Shown here in pieces: positions 31,671-42,807 of a DNA stretch of 64,000 nt; position 1 is the stretch's first letter; the number at the start of each line of letters is the position of its first letter. The notes under the pieces are model-generated. The model searched no databases and had not been told where the DNA came from. It was given only the letters and a program-made list of their open reading frames with translations. Source of the DNA: Purpureocillium takamizusanense (Eukaryota; Ascomycota; Sordariomycetes; Hypocreales; Ophiocordycipitaceae); contig NC_063068.1 in assembly GCF_022605165.1 (NCBI RefSeq), forward strand, positions 3,100,001 through 3,164,000, in the 5' to 3' direction. The position numbers were made by a program, and so were the translations under genes.

Positions 31671-33458
31671 GGGATGGGCCATGGGCCGTGGGCCACAGGT
31701 GAACACTCCTTTGTACTGCGCGGAGACGAGAGAGAGGCCCTGGCATCCAGGACCACCACCAGCACAACAACCACCACCATCATCATCAGCATCAGCGGAC
31801 AAGGCGCGTTGGTTTCATGATGCCCCCGTTGCTTCGTACACGGCCCGTGCTGTGCGTGTCGTTCGAGATTGGACCAGCAGGCAAGGCAATTCTACTCCCC
31901 CTTTGTTCGCGAGGGAAAATGAACTGCGGCAGGGGGGGAGCCGAGCCCTGTGTTGTGCCGTTTGGGGTTCGCGTTCGACGGGCGAGTCTCGATGAGACGA
32001 CATGTTTGCTCGCGTGGGCGAAATATAGCAACCAAACGGAGCCATGCGGCAAGTAGACCCCGCGATGTCGACGAACCAACAACGGCTTCCGAGGACCCTC
32101 GCTCTGCCACTGGATGACGGACAAATAAGAGTGCACGGTGTGGGCGACAACATCCATCATGGGATGTTGACGCAGTAGTAGAATGTCGGATGTTGTTCAC
32201 AACCGGATTCCCAGAGGAGTCTTCTCCCGTCGCGGCAGCTCCCGGACGGGGGGCCGGCCCTCATCCAACATATATAAGCACTTGAGCCCCGGCACTCGGG
32301 CATGTCATGACAAGTTCCCGTCTTCCCTGGCCGTACGGTAAGACGACACGAAGAGCTTCGCTACTACCTCGACTTGGACTTGCGAACTCATGTGTGCCGG
32401 GTCTGCCGCAGTTGCTAAGCAGCGTGGACAAAGGTCCTCCTCAGCATCACGCCGTGCGTTGCTGTCCACTAAAGACTGGTGCTTGGCGAATATCCCCGCC
32501 ATCGGGGGAGACGAAGTTTGGGCGTGGAAAGGGGTTTTTGTTTTCTTTTTTGGAACGCTGACGAGGACAGGTTGGGACTCATCGTGGCCTGCAGTACTCT
32601 CCACCTGTCTTTGCTGAAGATGCTCTGCAAGGGGCTGTGTGTTGTCAACAGCAAGCGTGGGTACGTAAGGTAGGGATGCTCTTCTTGACTCTGGCCGATG
32701 AAGACGGGCGACTGGCTGCAGGAGAGACACAGCGAGAGGAAGGACGATTCTGCAGCAACAACAAAAGTGTTGGGGCTACATGCATTGTTGTGTGTTTTGA
32801 ACTCTTTGGGCGACGGTACCTCGCTCGCTCCCTTGCTGAAGCCTTCCTGGGGGCAGTCATCATCGAGTTGACGTCGTCGGTGCTGGATGCCTGCCCATGG
32901 AAGAAAGCTCGCCGGCCAAGTCTCGCGCCTCGAGTTGTGATCGTGACGGGGGAACCTACGAGAGCACTCACTAGCCGCCCCCCGTTGAGCCTGTCTGGCA
33001 GAGGATGAAGAGACAGGCACGGGGTTGGAGACTATCCGCAGTCGCCAGGCTTGACACACACCGTACTACATACGAAGTACGTACATGTATAGAAAGCGGA
33101 TGCGCATGTGTGGATGTGTGTGTGTGTGGATGTGGGCGTTTGGGATGCGCGATGAGCGGGTGATTGCAGGGCGGAGACGGCGCCGTGAGGTTGATGAAGG
33201 ACGGCCCACGACTGGCGCCACACGCATACATGATGATACATGGCGCCTCGATGATCTTTTGGTAGTACTACTACGTACATCCATCTATCCGACATTGAAC
33301 TCCCCCGTTGCGGCCCGCGAGCCACGATTCGGCCGCGCGTCGTCGGCCTGGAGAGAACGACCATTCCCCTCTCTTCATCCTCCCCGCTCTTTCAGATTGA
33401 AACGGTTCAAGAGCAATGTTCACGACCAAAGAGGAGGAGGGGTCGGGATAACTAGACA

Positions 33459-33522
<64 letters not shown>
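33459..33522. repeat. 64-nt uninterrupted G homopolymer
   Basis: Every base from 33459 to 33522 is G on the plus strand. The next longest G or C runs I noticed here are about 13-16 nt. It may be a sequencing or assembly artefact. Confidence 0.9.
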
Positions 33523-33525
<3 letters not shown>

Positions 33526-33786
33526 TCGTGGGGCCGTTGGCGGGACGAGGCGAGCGAGCGAGTCTTGTATGTTCCATACCTAGGTAGTCCTCCCCTGTCA
33601 AGTGCTGGATGTGCGTGCATGCACACAGAATGTTACCTATTGGTTATCAGGTACGTCAAGTAAGTTGGTTAGTATAACTGACACGGGGTTTCGAGACGGG
33701 ACTCAGGGAGAGGCTGCGCAACCCCGAAGGGCTTGCCTTGCTACCTTACCTATCGTGTATACAAGGTGCAGCACGGAAAAAGACGA

Positions 33787-33816
33787 GGCAAGGCAAGGCA
33801 AGGCAAGGCAAGGCAA
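33787..33816. repeat. GGCAA pentanucleotide tandem repeat
   Basis: Six perfect units. A degenerate relative (AAGGC/GAGGC units) occurs at about 41571-41626. Confidence 0.8.
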
Positions 33817-34169
33817 GAATTGCAAGGGATAAAGGAGTTGTGGAGATTGGGGGCCGGTTTCCGGTTTCGAGGCGCTGCGCAGAAGCAACGCGTGGCCCTG
33901 AAAAGTCGCCAGGCGCAAACATTTGAAACGGGAACAAAAAGTGCAATCTGTAGTGTAGCTGCTGTAAACTGTAGTAGTAATACCTACACTACCTAGTAGT
34001 AAGAAGTGCTGATTAGAAGGGGAGGGGAGGGGGGGAGATGTCGAAAAAGGGGGACCCTCCCCTGTTTCTCCTGAATTGGGCTGGAGGAGGGGGGGGGGGG
34101 GGCCGCCTCCTTGCAGCTCCCGGCGCCGGCAAAGGCAAGGGCCTCCTTCGCCGTTCCTCCTCCGCACAT

Positions 34170-34232
34170 GTGTGTGTGCGTGTGCGTGTGCGTGCGTGTG
34201 CGTGTGCATGTGTGTGTGTGTGTGTGTGTGTG
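34170..34232. repeat. GT/GC dinucleotide tract
   Basis: Alternating purine-pyrimidine tract, ending in a pure GT run. Such tracts can adopt Z-DNA. Confidence 0.8.
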
Positions 34233-36315
34233 AAGCGCGGTTCGTACCGCCATCCCGCACTGCAGTGAAGGAAAGGGGGGATAACCAGCGCAAATGGCCA
34301 GCGGTGATCCGAGAGCCGCCCGCCCGCCTCCCCCATGGCATCCATCCCACCCCATTCCATCCCATCCCATCCCGTCGTCCCATCAAATGCATGGCCAATC
34401 AAGGACAATGTCGGCCAAAAAATAATAAAACAAGGGAGCCATGGGGACGAAACTTTTAAAGGCTTGCTTGCCGTGGCCGAACGAGTTGGTGGGAGGGAGT
34501 CAATTGGCTTGGGCTTGGCCCCGAAGGAGGAGGGGTTGGTTGGCCGGCAGGTCACCCGAGGTGGCACGTTTGCCGCTGTCAGGATGCTGGAGCCGCGCAC
34601 TAAAAAAGAGCGAGAGGGTGCCAGGTGGTTACTAACTTTTGTAGGTATAGGTGACTACTAACCGTAACTACCTACTGCACTAGCAGCAGCAGCGTCAACA
34701 TGTAACATGGCAGCGGCACGCCTTGAGCTCTCTATCTCTTGCTATCGCTCTTCAACCAGCTGCACGCACGCACGCAGAAAATAAAAAGTTGCCCATTGTG
34801 CCGAGGCGACACGACGCAACATGCCAAGTACCCGGCCCCCCGGCACGGCAAGGCAGCTTCGAGGCGAGCTGGCCTCACCGATTCGGTGTCACGCACGCAT
34901 GCGACGAGGCTTGGCTTGGGCTTCGGTGTGCAGCCCACGAATTTTGTTTCAAAAAAAAATTACTAAGAAAATATTTTTTTTTCCTGCCTTCTCTTCAACA
35001 AGAAAAGGAATGCAAGTGCGAGGCGAGGTCGAGGCGGCGCAGTGCCAAGGGCCGGTGACTGTACCGTTCGTCGTCGTCATGTTGTTTGAGCATGGACCAA
35101 GTATCCGTACGTCGAACCGCGACAGGCAGCGAGAGATGATAGGGAGAGCCGGTTGTCTGTTTGTCTGTCTCTCTGTCTGTCCGTACGTCGGCTGCTGCAT
35201 CGCACGTTTGGGCCAAGCCGGCACGCACGCACGCACGCACGCATACATGCATGGACCGACCTCGTGCACCGAAAGCTGTGATCCGGCCACTACCTATGCA
35301 CATAGGTGAGCCCCAAACCTCACCGCCGATGCGTGGTGGTCTGCCCACCGAAGGAGGCCCATGCTTCTTGCTCCATGAGGGTTGCTGTCCTACCTCGAGG
35401 GATCCGTACATGCGTGTGCGGTCAAGGCACACACACACGGTAGAGCCATAACTACTACCATCCCATCAGATGGCAGCTGCTGGCGCGTGCTCCGGTCAAG
35501 GAGGTGGGATGGGAGGACGAACCGTACCAAGGCTGCAGTCACGTTGCAGGTGCGATGCATGGTGCGGTAGCGACACCGAACAGCTGTGGTAACGAGAGCC
35601 CAGGTACCAGCTACGGCACTTTATAGGTACCGACCTACCTACTACCGTGGCGCCCAGCAATACCTTAGGTACGAACTTGAAGGTTCCCGTCCAGTTCCCA
35701 GGCTCGAAGCCCCCCACCCCAGGCCTCCATCCGTCAGTCAGGCACTGCGCCGGCCCAGCCAGCCACCGCCCACAGCGCGTGCTCCAAAGATGGAAGGAAC
35801 CCCCGTTCACCAGGCCATCCTCTGGCCGTAGCGGCGCTCCGCTCCACGTGCGCTGCTCTCCAGGGCTCCCCCGTCCCGCGCAGTGGATGGAGGCCCCAGC
35901 ACCCACCCATCCCCCCAAGGTAAGGTGTACCTTAGTAGTAGACCTCACCTACACTGCTCAGGTGCCCTCCACTGAAGGTGCCTTGTTCGGTACTGCCTTA
36001 GGTGCTGAGGTCCCGGCCCACAGATAGACGATGGGCTGCGCGCCGCCCTGAGCTCCAGCCGTGGAGTCTGCCCAGGTGGGGCAGCCCAGATGGTAGGCGG
36101 GCACCTGGGCGCCTTGAGTGCTGTACGAAGTACGGAGTACGTTGCGTTAGTACCTCGAGTCCTCAAGACGTGCCAGCAGCTGGAGCGTTTCCACCCCCGT
36201 CGCCCATCCCCGTCCATCCCCATGCGCCAACCACCGGCCAGCGGCGGCGACCTCTTTTAGCTGTTGACACTCACCAAGTTACTCGTCCTGTCTGCCTCCT
36301 GGCATCTCCATCCGC

Positions 36316-36340
36316 CCATCCATCCATCCATCCATCCATC
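36316..36340. repeat. CCAT tetranucleotide repeat
   Basis: About six tandem units in the pyrimidine-rich leader region upstream of the PUF gene. Confidence 0.75.
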
Positions 36341-36616
36341 CCTCCCATCCATCCGATCCACCCACATCCTTTCACCAGGCTCTCCTCCCAAATCTCCTCC
36401 CCTCTCTGGCCATCACCCCTCGCCGTCTCTACCTCTCTCCCGCTACAACTCACCCTCTCCCCCCCCCCTCCTCCCAATGAGGCCTGTATATTGATCCGTC
36501 GGTGCTTCGTTTCTGCTTCGTCTCTTTTTCCCGGCGCCCTCCTGCTCGCCGCCTTGCGTCACTGCCTGTGGAGAGAGAGAGACGCGGCCAGGGCATACAC
36601 ACTACCACGCCCCTCG

Positions 36617-36641
36617 CGCGTGCGTGCGTGCGTGCGTGCGT
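36617..36641. repeat. GCGT tetranucleotide repeat
   Basis: About six tandem GCGT units. A similar run occurs at 49230-49255. Confidence 0.75.
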
Positions 36642-37124
36642 TCCTTCATTCCCGGGTCCATACGACGACCACGACGACCACGACTACGACAGCGGCGACG
36701 ACGGCCACCATCAAGACGACAGGGCACGACGCCATTCTTGCACATCGGCTTGTCGCAGTATCCTCTTGTAATACTGGTTACTAGAACCACCTGTCGTTTA
36801 TTCTCCTCATCGACTCTTGGCGCCACCTGCCCACGACCGACCGACCGACTTACCGACCGCCGCACATCTTGCTACGTCAGCAGCTTCAACCGGACCCCCG
36901 ACTTTCGACCTTACTTTTTTGTTGCTCTTCCATGGCGGCGTCCGCAACATCCTGATCTGCCACGCCAGCCGCACACCAACACGTCGTTGCGGCCCCCCCG
37001 CCCCTACAATCCGTCGGCCGCTCCAGCTCCTCCGAAAATAATACTCCCCTACTTCGCGCTGCGCCGGCCCCTTCGCCAGACTCTTCACGCCCATTGTGCC
37101 ATGCGGCCGGACAGGTAATCGATA

Positions 37125-40100
37125 ATGTCAATGTCCAGATCTGATCAGATGGCCCCTGGGTACTCGCACCATCCGCCCACCGCCACCTCCCAGAGCCACC
37201 GCTCGCACTCCCCGTCTGCCAACAACGCATCTGTGCCCGACGGCTCCGTTCCACCTGCCAGGTCTCCCTTTGGTCTCGCTCACAACGGCATCATGGCCGG
37301 CAACTCGCGCTCCGGCGCCGGCTCTCCGTCCCATGATATGGCCGGCTCCGGAAGGCTCTTTTCTAAAAGGTCAGTGAACCGGCAAACCTTGTTCGCGTTG
37401 CCCCGTCATTGCGTGCTCTTTAAACGCCATGCGCGTCGCGTTCAACCTTACTGACCCCGACTCTTGTTTTGATTGTGCAGAGCCAGAGAGATCCAAGCCC
37501 AGGAGGGCATTCCCAGTCTTCCTTTAAACCCCTGGGGCGGCCCGCCGACCAGTGGTAACTCGACCCCTCTCCGCGAAAACATTCCCGAATCCCCAACCGA
37601 CGGCTTTCCCGATTTCGGCCAGCTCCCCACGCCCGACACCCTTCCCCAGACGCGCAGAGCCCGCGCCGGCACCGTCCCATCCAGATTTCCCCCGGGCTTG
37701 GGGTCGTCCAACCCTCTGCTGAGCATCCCTGGTTTCGCGGCAAAGTCTGCACGGGCCACGCCGTCGCAGAGCCCCTTCAAGTCCCCCTCTCCGAACCTTG
37801 ACCCCGAAAGCACCCAAGGCAGCGGCTCTGCCCTGCTCTCTCGCCTGCGAGCCGGTTCCATGCCGCAGCGCAGCCCCTTCTCTACCGTCCCCGGCACAAG
37901 CTCCCCCTTCGGTCCCTCCATCTTCAGCAGCAGCTGGAATCCGGCCGCCGTCGGCCGCGAACGGGGTTCTACTCTGGCGAGCATCGCCAGCGTCGGTTCC
38001 AACGGCCCAAGCTCGCCCTCTCATTCCCAGTTCTCCAAGGAGGGCGGCGCCGACTCGGACGTGCACATGCGAACCCTCGACTATCTCGGCCTGGCCGAGA
38101 CTCCCCAGCCCCCGCGAGCCCAGCTGGCCACGCCCTACATGGCCAACAATTGGCAGCAAGCCAGCCGCTTCCGTTCCTATTCGGTGAACAACAAGGACAA
38201 GTATGACAAGTATGCCGGCGACGGTGACGAGGAGGCGTACGAGGTCGACGGTATGGCCATCGACCCCCGCTACGCCGCACTCATCCAACAAGAGCTGGCT
38301 GCAACCAATGCCGCTATCCACAACCACAACCTCGCTGTACAGGCCTTTGCGAACCAGGCCTCGGCCAACCGACCTCGCGCTCGCACCACTGGCGTCCTGG
38401 ACGCCCCTGCGGACCACCTGCGAGTCTATATGGGCGCCAATGCCGCTACTCCGAGTGCCTTGGGCACGGCTGAGATCCGTATGCCCGAGGAAAAGGAGTA
38501 CGGCGACTTGCCACAAGCAATTGCCAACATGAACCTGGGCAAGTCCAACAGCCGCAACAACGGCCTGCTGAGCGCCGACGAGCAGGGGCTCGAAGGTCCC
38601 ACGAGCGCTCTTTGGCTTGGCGGCGTGCCAACCTCGACCACCACCACGACTCTTGTGGAGATGTTCAAGGTTCACGGTCCCATTACGTCTGCCCGAGTCT
38701 TGACGCACAAAAGCTGTGGCTTTGTCAACTTCGAGAGGGTGGACAGCGCCATCTCGGCAAAGGCGAGCATGAATGGTAAGGAGATCTTCCCCGGCTCCGG
38801 ACCCATCCGCGTCAACTTTGCGAAGCCACCATCGGCATCCAACACGCCCGGCCACGATGGCGCCTACCCGTCCCCGAGCCCCGACCCGCATTCCAGGAGT
38901 CAGGAGTCGACCCAGACGGCCGCTACTAGCTCCAGCGCAGAGGCCGCGCGAAGTCTGGGGGCGAGCACTCCTACTGTTCCCCCGCTTCGCGACCTGACGG
39001 GCGATATTCTCGACATTGTAGGGCAGTTCGGAGCACCTGAAGACGACAAGGTACAGATCGCAGGCTTCGTCCAGGCCGCCATCCAGTACGATGCCTATGT
39101 CGAGGAGATACCGCCCATCCGCGAGCCGACGCACACCAGAGTCCACGACGCGCCCAGGCTGAGGGACATTCGCAAGCGGATTGACAATCAGCTCATGTCC
39201 CAGGCCGATATCGAGAACGTCGCCATGGAGATGCTGCCCGAGATGGCGGAGCTTTCCTCGGACTACCTAGGCAACACGGTGGTCCAGAAGCTCTTTGAGA
39301 ACTGCAGCGACCCGGTGCGAGACGCCATGCTTGCTGAGGTCGCTCCGCATCTCGCCGAGATTGGCGTCCATAAGAACGGCACGTGGGCAGCCCAGAAGAT
39401 CATCGACGTGTGCAAAACGCCCGACCAGATGACCACGATTGTCCAGCATCTCCGGCCGTACACGGTGCTCCTGTTCCTCGACCAATTTGGAAATTACGTT
39501 CTGCAAGGCTGCCTCAAGTTTGGGGCGCCTTTCAACGAGTTCATCTTCGATGCCATGCTGAGCCGGACGTGGGAGATCGCCCAAGGCCGATTTGGTGCCC
39601 GCGCCATGCGGGCGTGTCTGGAGAGCCACCACGCCACCAAGGTTCAGCAGCGCATGCTCGCGGCCACCATTGCGTTGCACAGCGTCCAGCTCGCGACCAA
39701 CGCCAATGGCGCCCTCCTGCTCACCTGGTTCCTCGACACGTGCACCTTTCCCCAGCGACGCACTGTCCTTTCGCCACGGCTCGTCCCGTACCTGGTCCAT
39801 CTGTGCACGCACAAGGTCGCCTATCTTACGGTGCTCAAGGTCATCAACCAGAAGGCTGAACCCGATGCCCGTGACACGATCCTGAAGGCTCTGTTCTTCG
39901 CGCCCAATGATCAAGTCCTCGAGGCAATCCTCAGCGATCACCAATGCGGTGCCACCCTGATCTTCAAGGTGCTGACAACGCCCTTCTTTGACGAGAGCAT
40001 CCGGCCGCAGGTCGTGGAGAACGTCAAGAACGTACTCGTCAAGATCAAGGCCCAACCCAACCAAGGCTACAAGCGGGTCATGGACGAAGTCGGCTTGTCC

Positions 40101-40803
40101 ACCCGGCCTGCGGGTCCGAATCGAGAGCCGAGCTCGCACAACGAGCCACGCCAGCGGCCAACCTCTCGACAGAACAGCGGCACCAACGGCCATCACCCCC
40201 AGCAACAAGCCCACGCCAACAACAACAACAACAAGTCCTTCTACAACCCGAGCCATACTCCGTCCAACCCCCCGGGCTTTGAGGGCGCCTATGGCCTCCA
40301 GAGGAATGACAGCGCCGAGGCAGGCATGCCCGGGTTCCCGGCGTACAATCAGAGCATGATGTACAACGCGCCCGCGGGGCCCGTGCCGCCTGCCGTCAAC
40401 CTCCAGCAGATGCAGTACCAGCAGAACATGATGGCGAGACAGACGCCGCAGATGAACTACAGCTTCCCGCCTATGCAGCCAGGATACGGAGGCTTCGCCA
40501 CCCCTGGCCCGGCCGTGGACCAGTTCCGCCAGCAGCCCATGCCGAATGGGAGCCCAATTCAGCCTTCCACGTCGCAGGTCCCACAGATGCCTACCACCCA
40601 GGCCGCCTACGGGCCGCCTGGCTTTAGCGTCCCCATGGGCGGCGGCAACTATCCGTACGCCAGTATGCCCGGCATGCAGAACATGGCTTACATGCAGCAT
40701 GAGCAAGGAAACGGTCGGCGCGGCCGCGTACGTGTACCCCAGTCGTCTTATTCTGTTCACTGCGCTGAAATGAAAAAACATGGCTAACCCGACTCAGAGG
40801 TGA
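37125..40803 (+). CDS. RRM plus PUF-repeat RNA-binding protein (Jsn1/Puf1-Puf2 type)
   Basis: Exons 37125-37369, 37481-40727 and 40798-40803; introns 37370-37480 (GTCAGT...GCAG) and 40728-40797 (GTACGT, branch GCTAAC, CAG). The product is 1165 aa. The first splice joins FSKR to AREIQAQEGI. A disordered N-terminal region precedes an RRM at about 457-530 (SALWLGGVP, VHGPITSARVLTH, CGFVNFERV, IRVNFAKP). PUF repeats cover about 652-942 (DYLGNTVVQKLFENC, HKNGTWAAQKIIDVC, DQFGNYVLQGCLKFG, GRFGARAMRACLE, DHQCGATLIFKVL). The C-terminus is Asn/Gln/Met/Pro-rich. The RRM-PUF layout is that of yeast Jsn1/Puf1 and Puf2, which bind mRNAs for membrane-associated proteins. The final exon is one Arg codon plus the stop; without splicing, translation would continue about 18 residues to a stop at 40785-40787. 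Confidence 0.9.
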
Positions 40804-41570
40804 TTTTCAACAACATAGCACGGCGATGACGGCCGACTGATCCTGTGAGGCAGGCATGGTCCTGCACACGATGTCAGCGCCGCCCTTGGTGGGGAGGTTT
40901 CCCGGTCGGCAAGCGGCCTTTGTGATAGTTGTGCTCGGAGTTGGGAAAGGGAAAGGAACGTTGAAAAACATTTCGGTAGACGCTCGCCACTCGAGAAGGA
41001 GGGGGGCCATGCCAGAGACGAGATTCGTGATAGAGAGGCAAAGGTCACCAAGACAGTCAGCATCAGCATGTTGACCGCAGTTCCGTCCCGGCTTGCTTCG
41101 GGCGGGGGTTTGGGGGGATTTCTGGTGGTCTCAGGTACCTGCTTCTGGCCTGCTGTCGGGCGCATGGATGGTGCGGGCCGGCCTCGCCCTATGCATGTCG
41201 CCGCCCCGGCTGCACCAGGGGCCCGGGCGCCTTTTGCATGTCTTATTACTTTTCTCTTCTGCTTCGATTCTCTCGCTTCGATTACTCATGATGACCGTCA
41301 TGTCACTATATTATTTTTTGAATTGAACCTGGTTCAACCAAAGTCGTGGGTGAGGAGCGGTCTGATGTTGAGGCTTGTGTGGTGCCGTGCACCGCGCGAC
41401 CAGCCAGCTAGTCGAGGTTTAAATATGTCTTGTTTGCTTACTTCAGTATATATATCGTGTTCTTTGTTTCCCATGGGGGGATATGTTGCCGCTCGGCGGT
41501 GGGATACCCATCATCAGGTAGGTTGGTAAAAGCAGGTAGAGTAGGCAGGTAGGTACCTTCGTTGGTAAGG

Positions 41571-41626
41571 CGAAACAAGGCAAGGCAAAGCAAGGCAAGG
41601 CGAGGCAAGTCGAGGCGAGGCCGGGT
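41571..41626. repeat. Degenerate AAGGC/GAGGC pentamer repeat
   Basis: About ten imperfect units, sharing the GGCAA word of the perfect repeat at 33787-33816. Confidence 0.65.
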
Positions 41627-41875
41627 AATGAGGCGAGGCAAACAAAGTGAGGCCAAGACGTTGGTCGGAAACATACCTACCTACGTACCTTACCTATGTA
41701 CGTAGCTGACCTCAGCCCCCCGATACTGGTCCGTCCAACTCCCCCCGTGTTTGAACGTGCGGTAACCCCATCGTCCGTCCGTCCGTCCGTCCGCCTGTCA
41801 GCCCAGACAGATGATGATATTGACAGACGGAAAGGACGGACGACGGGGAGAAGCATTCATGGGTATCGTCAAGGC

Positions 41876-41901
41876 GCTGCTGCTGCTGCTGCTGCTGCTG
41901 C
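41876..41901. repeat. GCT triplet repeat, non-coding
   Basis: About eight to nine tandem GCT units in the convergent spacer. Confidence 0.8.
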
Positions 41902-42807
41902 CTCTCTTCTCATGAATTTAATCGCCACGTTAGACAAGAGGGGACGGGCGGAACACGCACGGAGTGATCGACGGCGAGGATGTGGACGGACAGGTGTGCA
42001 AGGATGGACGGGGTGACGACATCCTTTGCTCGTTTGGATTTCATGGCCGACCCCCACTACACTGAACACTGCTACTATACGCCTCGTTTCATTCCGGCCT
42101 CCCCTAGTCGTTTCCTCTGCCTCGCCTCTCCTTTCGTCCTCGTCTTCGGCGTCGTCGCCTTGTTCGTCTTCGTCTTGTTCGTCTTCTTCCGTCCTCTCCG
42201 AAGGCACGACGCGGCTATGATACAACACAGTGCATGCAAAATCAGCCTCCCATCCGCCGCCGACTGTCTCGCGCTCTCTCTCTCTCTGTCTCTCACGTCC
42301 GCATCTTGGGCAAGGTGCGTCTGCAGCTTCCTCGCCAAACTCAATGCGAGGGGCTCATTAAGGGGTCTTTCTTACTTCGGATGACCACACGATATGGCGT
42401 CCTCCACGAGAGTGGCTTGTCTGGGCCCGTGCGTCGCGTCATCCCGAGCTCTGTCTTCTGCTCGGCTGCTCGGCAACCGGGGCCGCCGCAAAGAAGAAGA
42501 TAGAATAACTACCCCGGCACAGCTTGGGCTCAACTGCGAGCAGGGGTGGAAACAAGTAAAACAAAAAAAGGGGTGCGCATCGTCTCCAGCAACACCCAAA
42601 TCGCGGTGACGATGGTCATGACCCGATGCCAATTTTCCTCCCAACTCCAGCGGATTGCAAAAATAGAATAAAAGAGGTATCATCGTAAAGGTGGGCGGGC
42701 TGAGAGCAGGGCTATGCGGGCACCCAGTGAGCGGAACTGATACATGTCAAGGAAGAGGGCTTCGCGACGCGGCCAACGAGGGCCTCGGACGCGCTGCGGA
42801 GGTCGCT

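Larger units (their letters stand above)
31499..37124. other. 5.6-kb gene-poor divergent region
   Basis: The largest gap in the window, between the membrane protein gene (minus) and the PUF gene (plus). I find no supported gene. It is packed with simple sequence: a GTC run (31639-31669), a 64-nt G run (33459-33522), GGCAA pentamers (33787-33816), a G14 run (34089-34102), a GT/GC dinucleotide tract (34170-34232), a GCAC run (35220-35242), a CCAT run (36316-36340) and a GCGT run (36617-36641). A TATATAAG box lies at 32271-32278. From about 36230 it becomes pyrimidine-rich, likely the PUF 5' leader. Confidence 0.55.
40804..42807. other. Convergent 2-kb region of the PUF gene and the Rco1-like gene
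   Basis: No supported gene. It holds AGGTAGG/CCTACC stretches (41513-41555 and 41671-41700), degenerate AAGGC pentamers (41571-41626), a CCGT run (about 41771-41793), a CTG run (41876-41901) and CT-rich DNA around 42060-42300. Some of these could lie in 3' UTRs. Confidence 0.55.

Noticed and set aside
32305..33059. Minus-strand open frames of 141 and 196 codons in the large gap
   Set aside because: The two frames overlap each other, neither has a recognisable motif, and no splice arrangement improves them.
35496..36027. Open frames of 150 codons (minus) and 126 codons (plus) between repeats
   Set aside because: Composition follows local GGTACC/CCAGCC-rich DNA; no protein features.
37524..40781. 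Very long minus-strand open frames opposite the PUF gene (about 540 and 504 codons)
   Set aside because: They mirror the codon bias of the sense gene; no domains are recognisable and the sense strand has clear RRM and PUF repeats.
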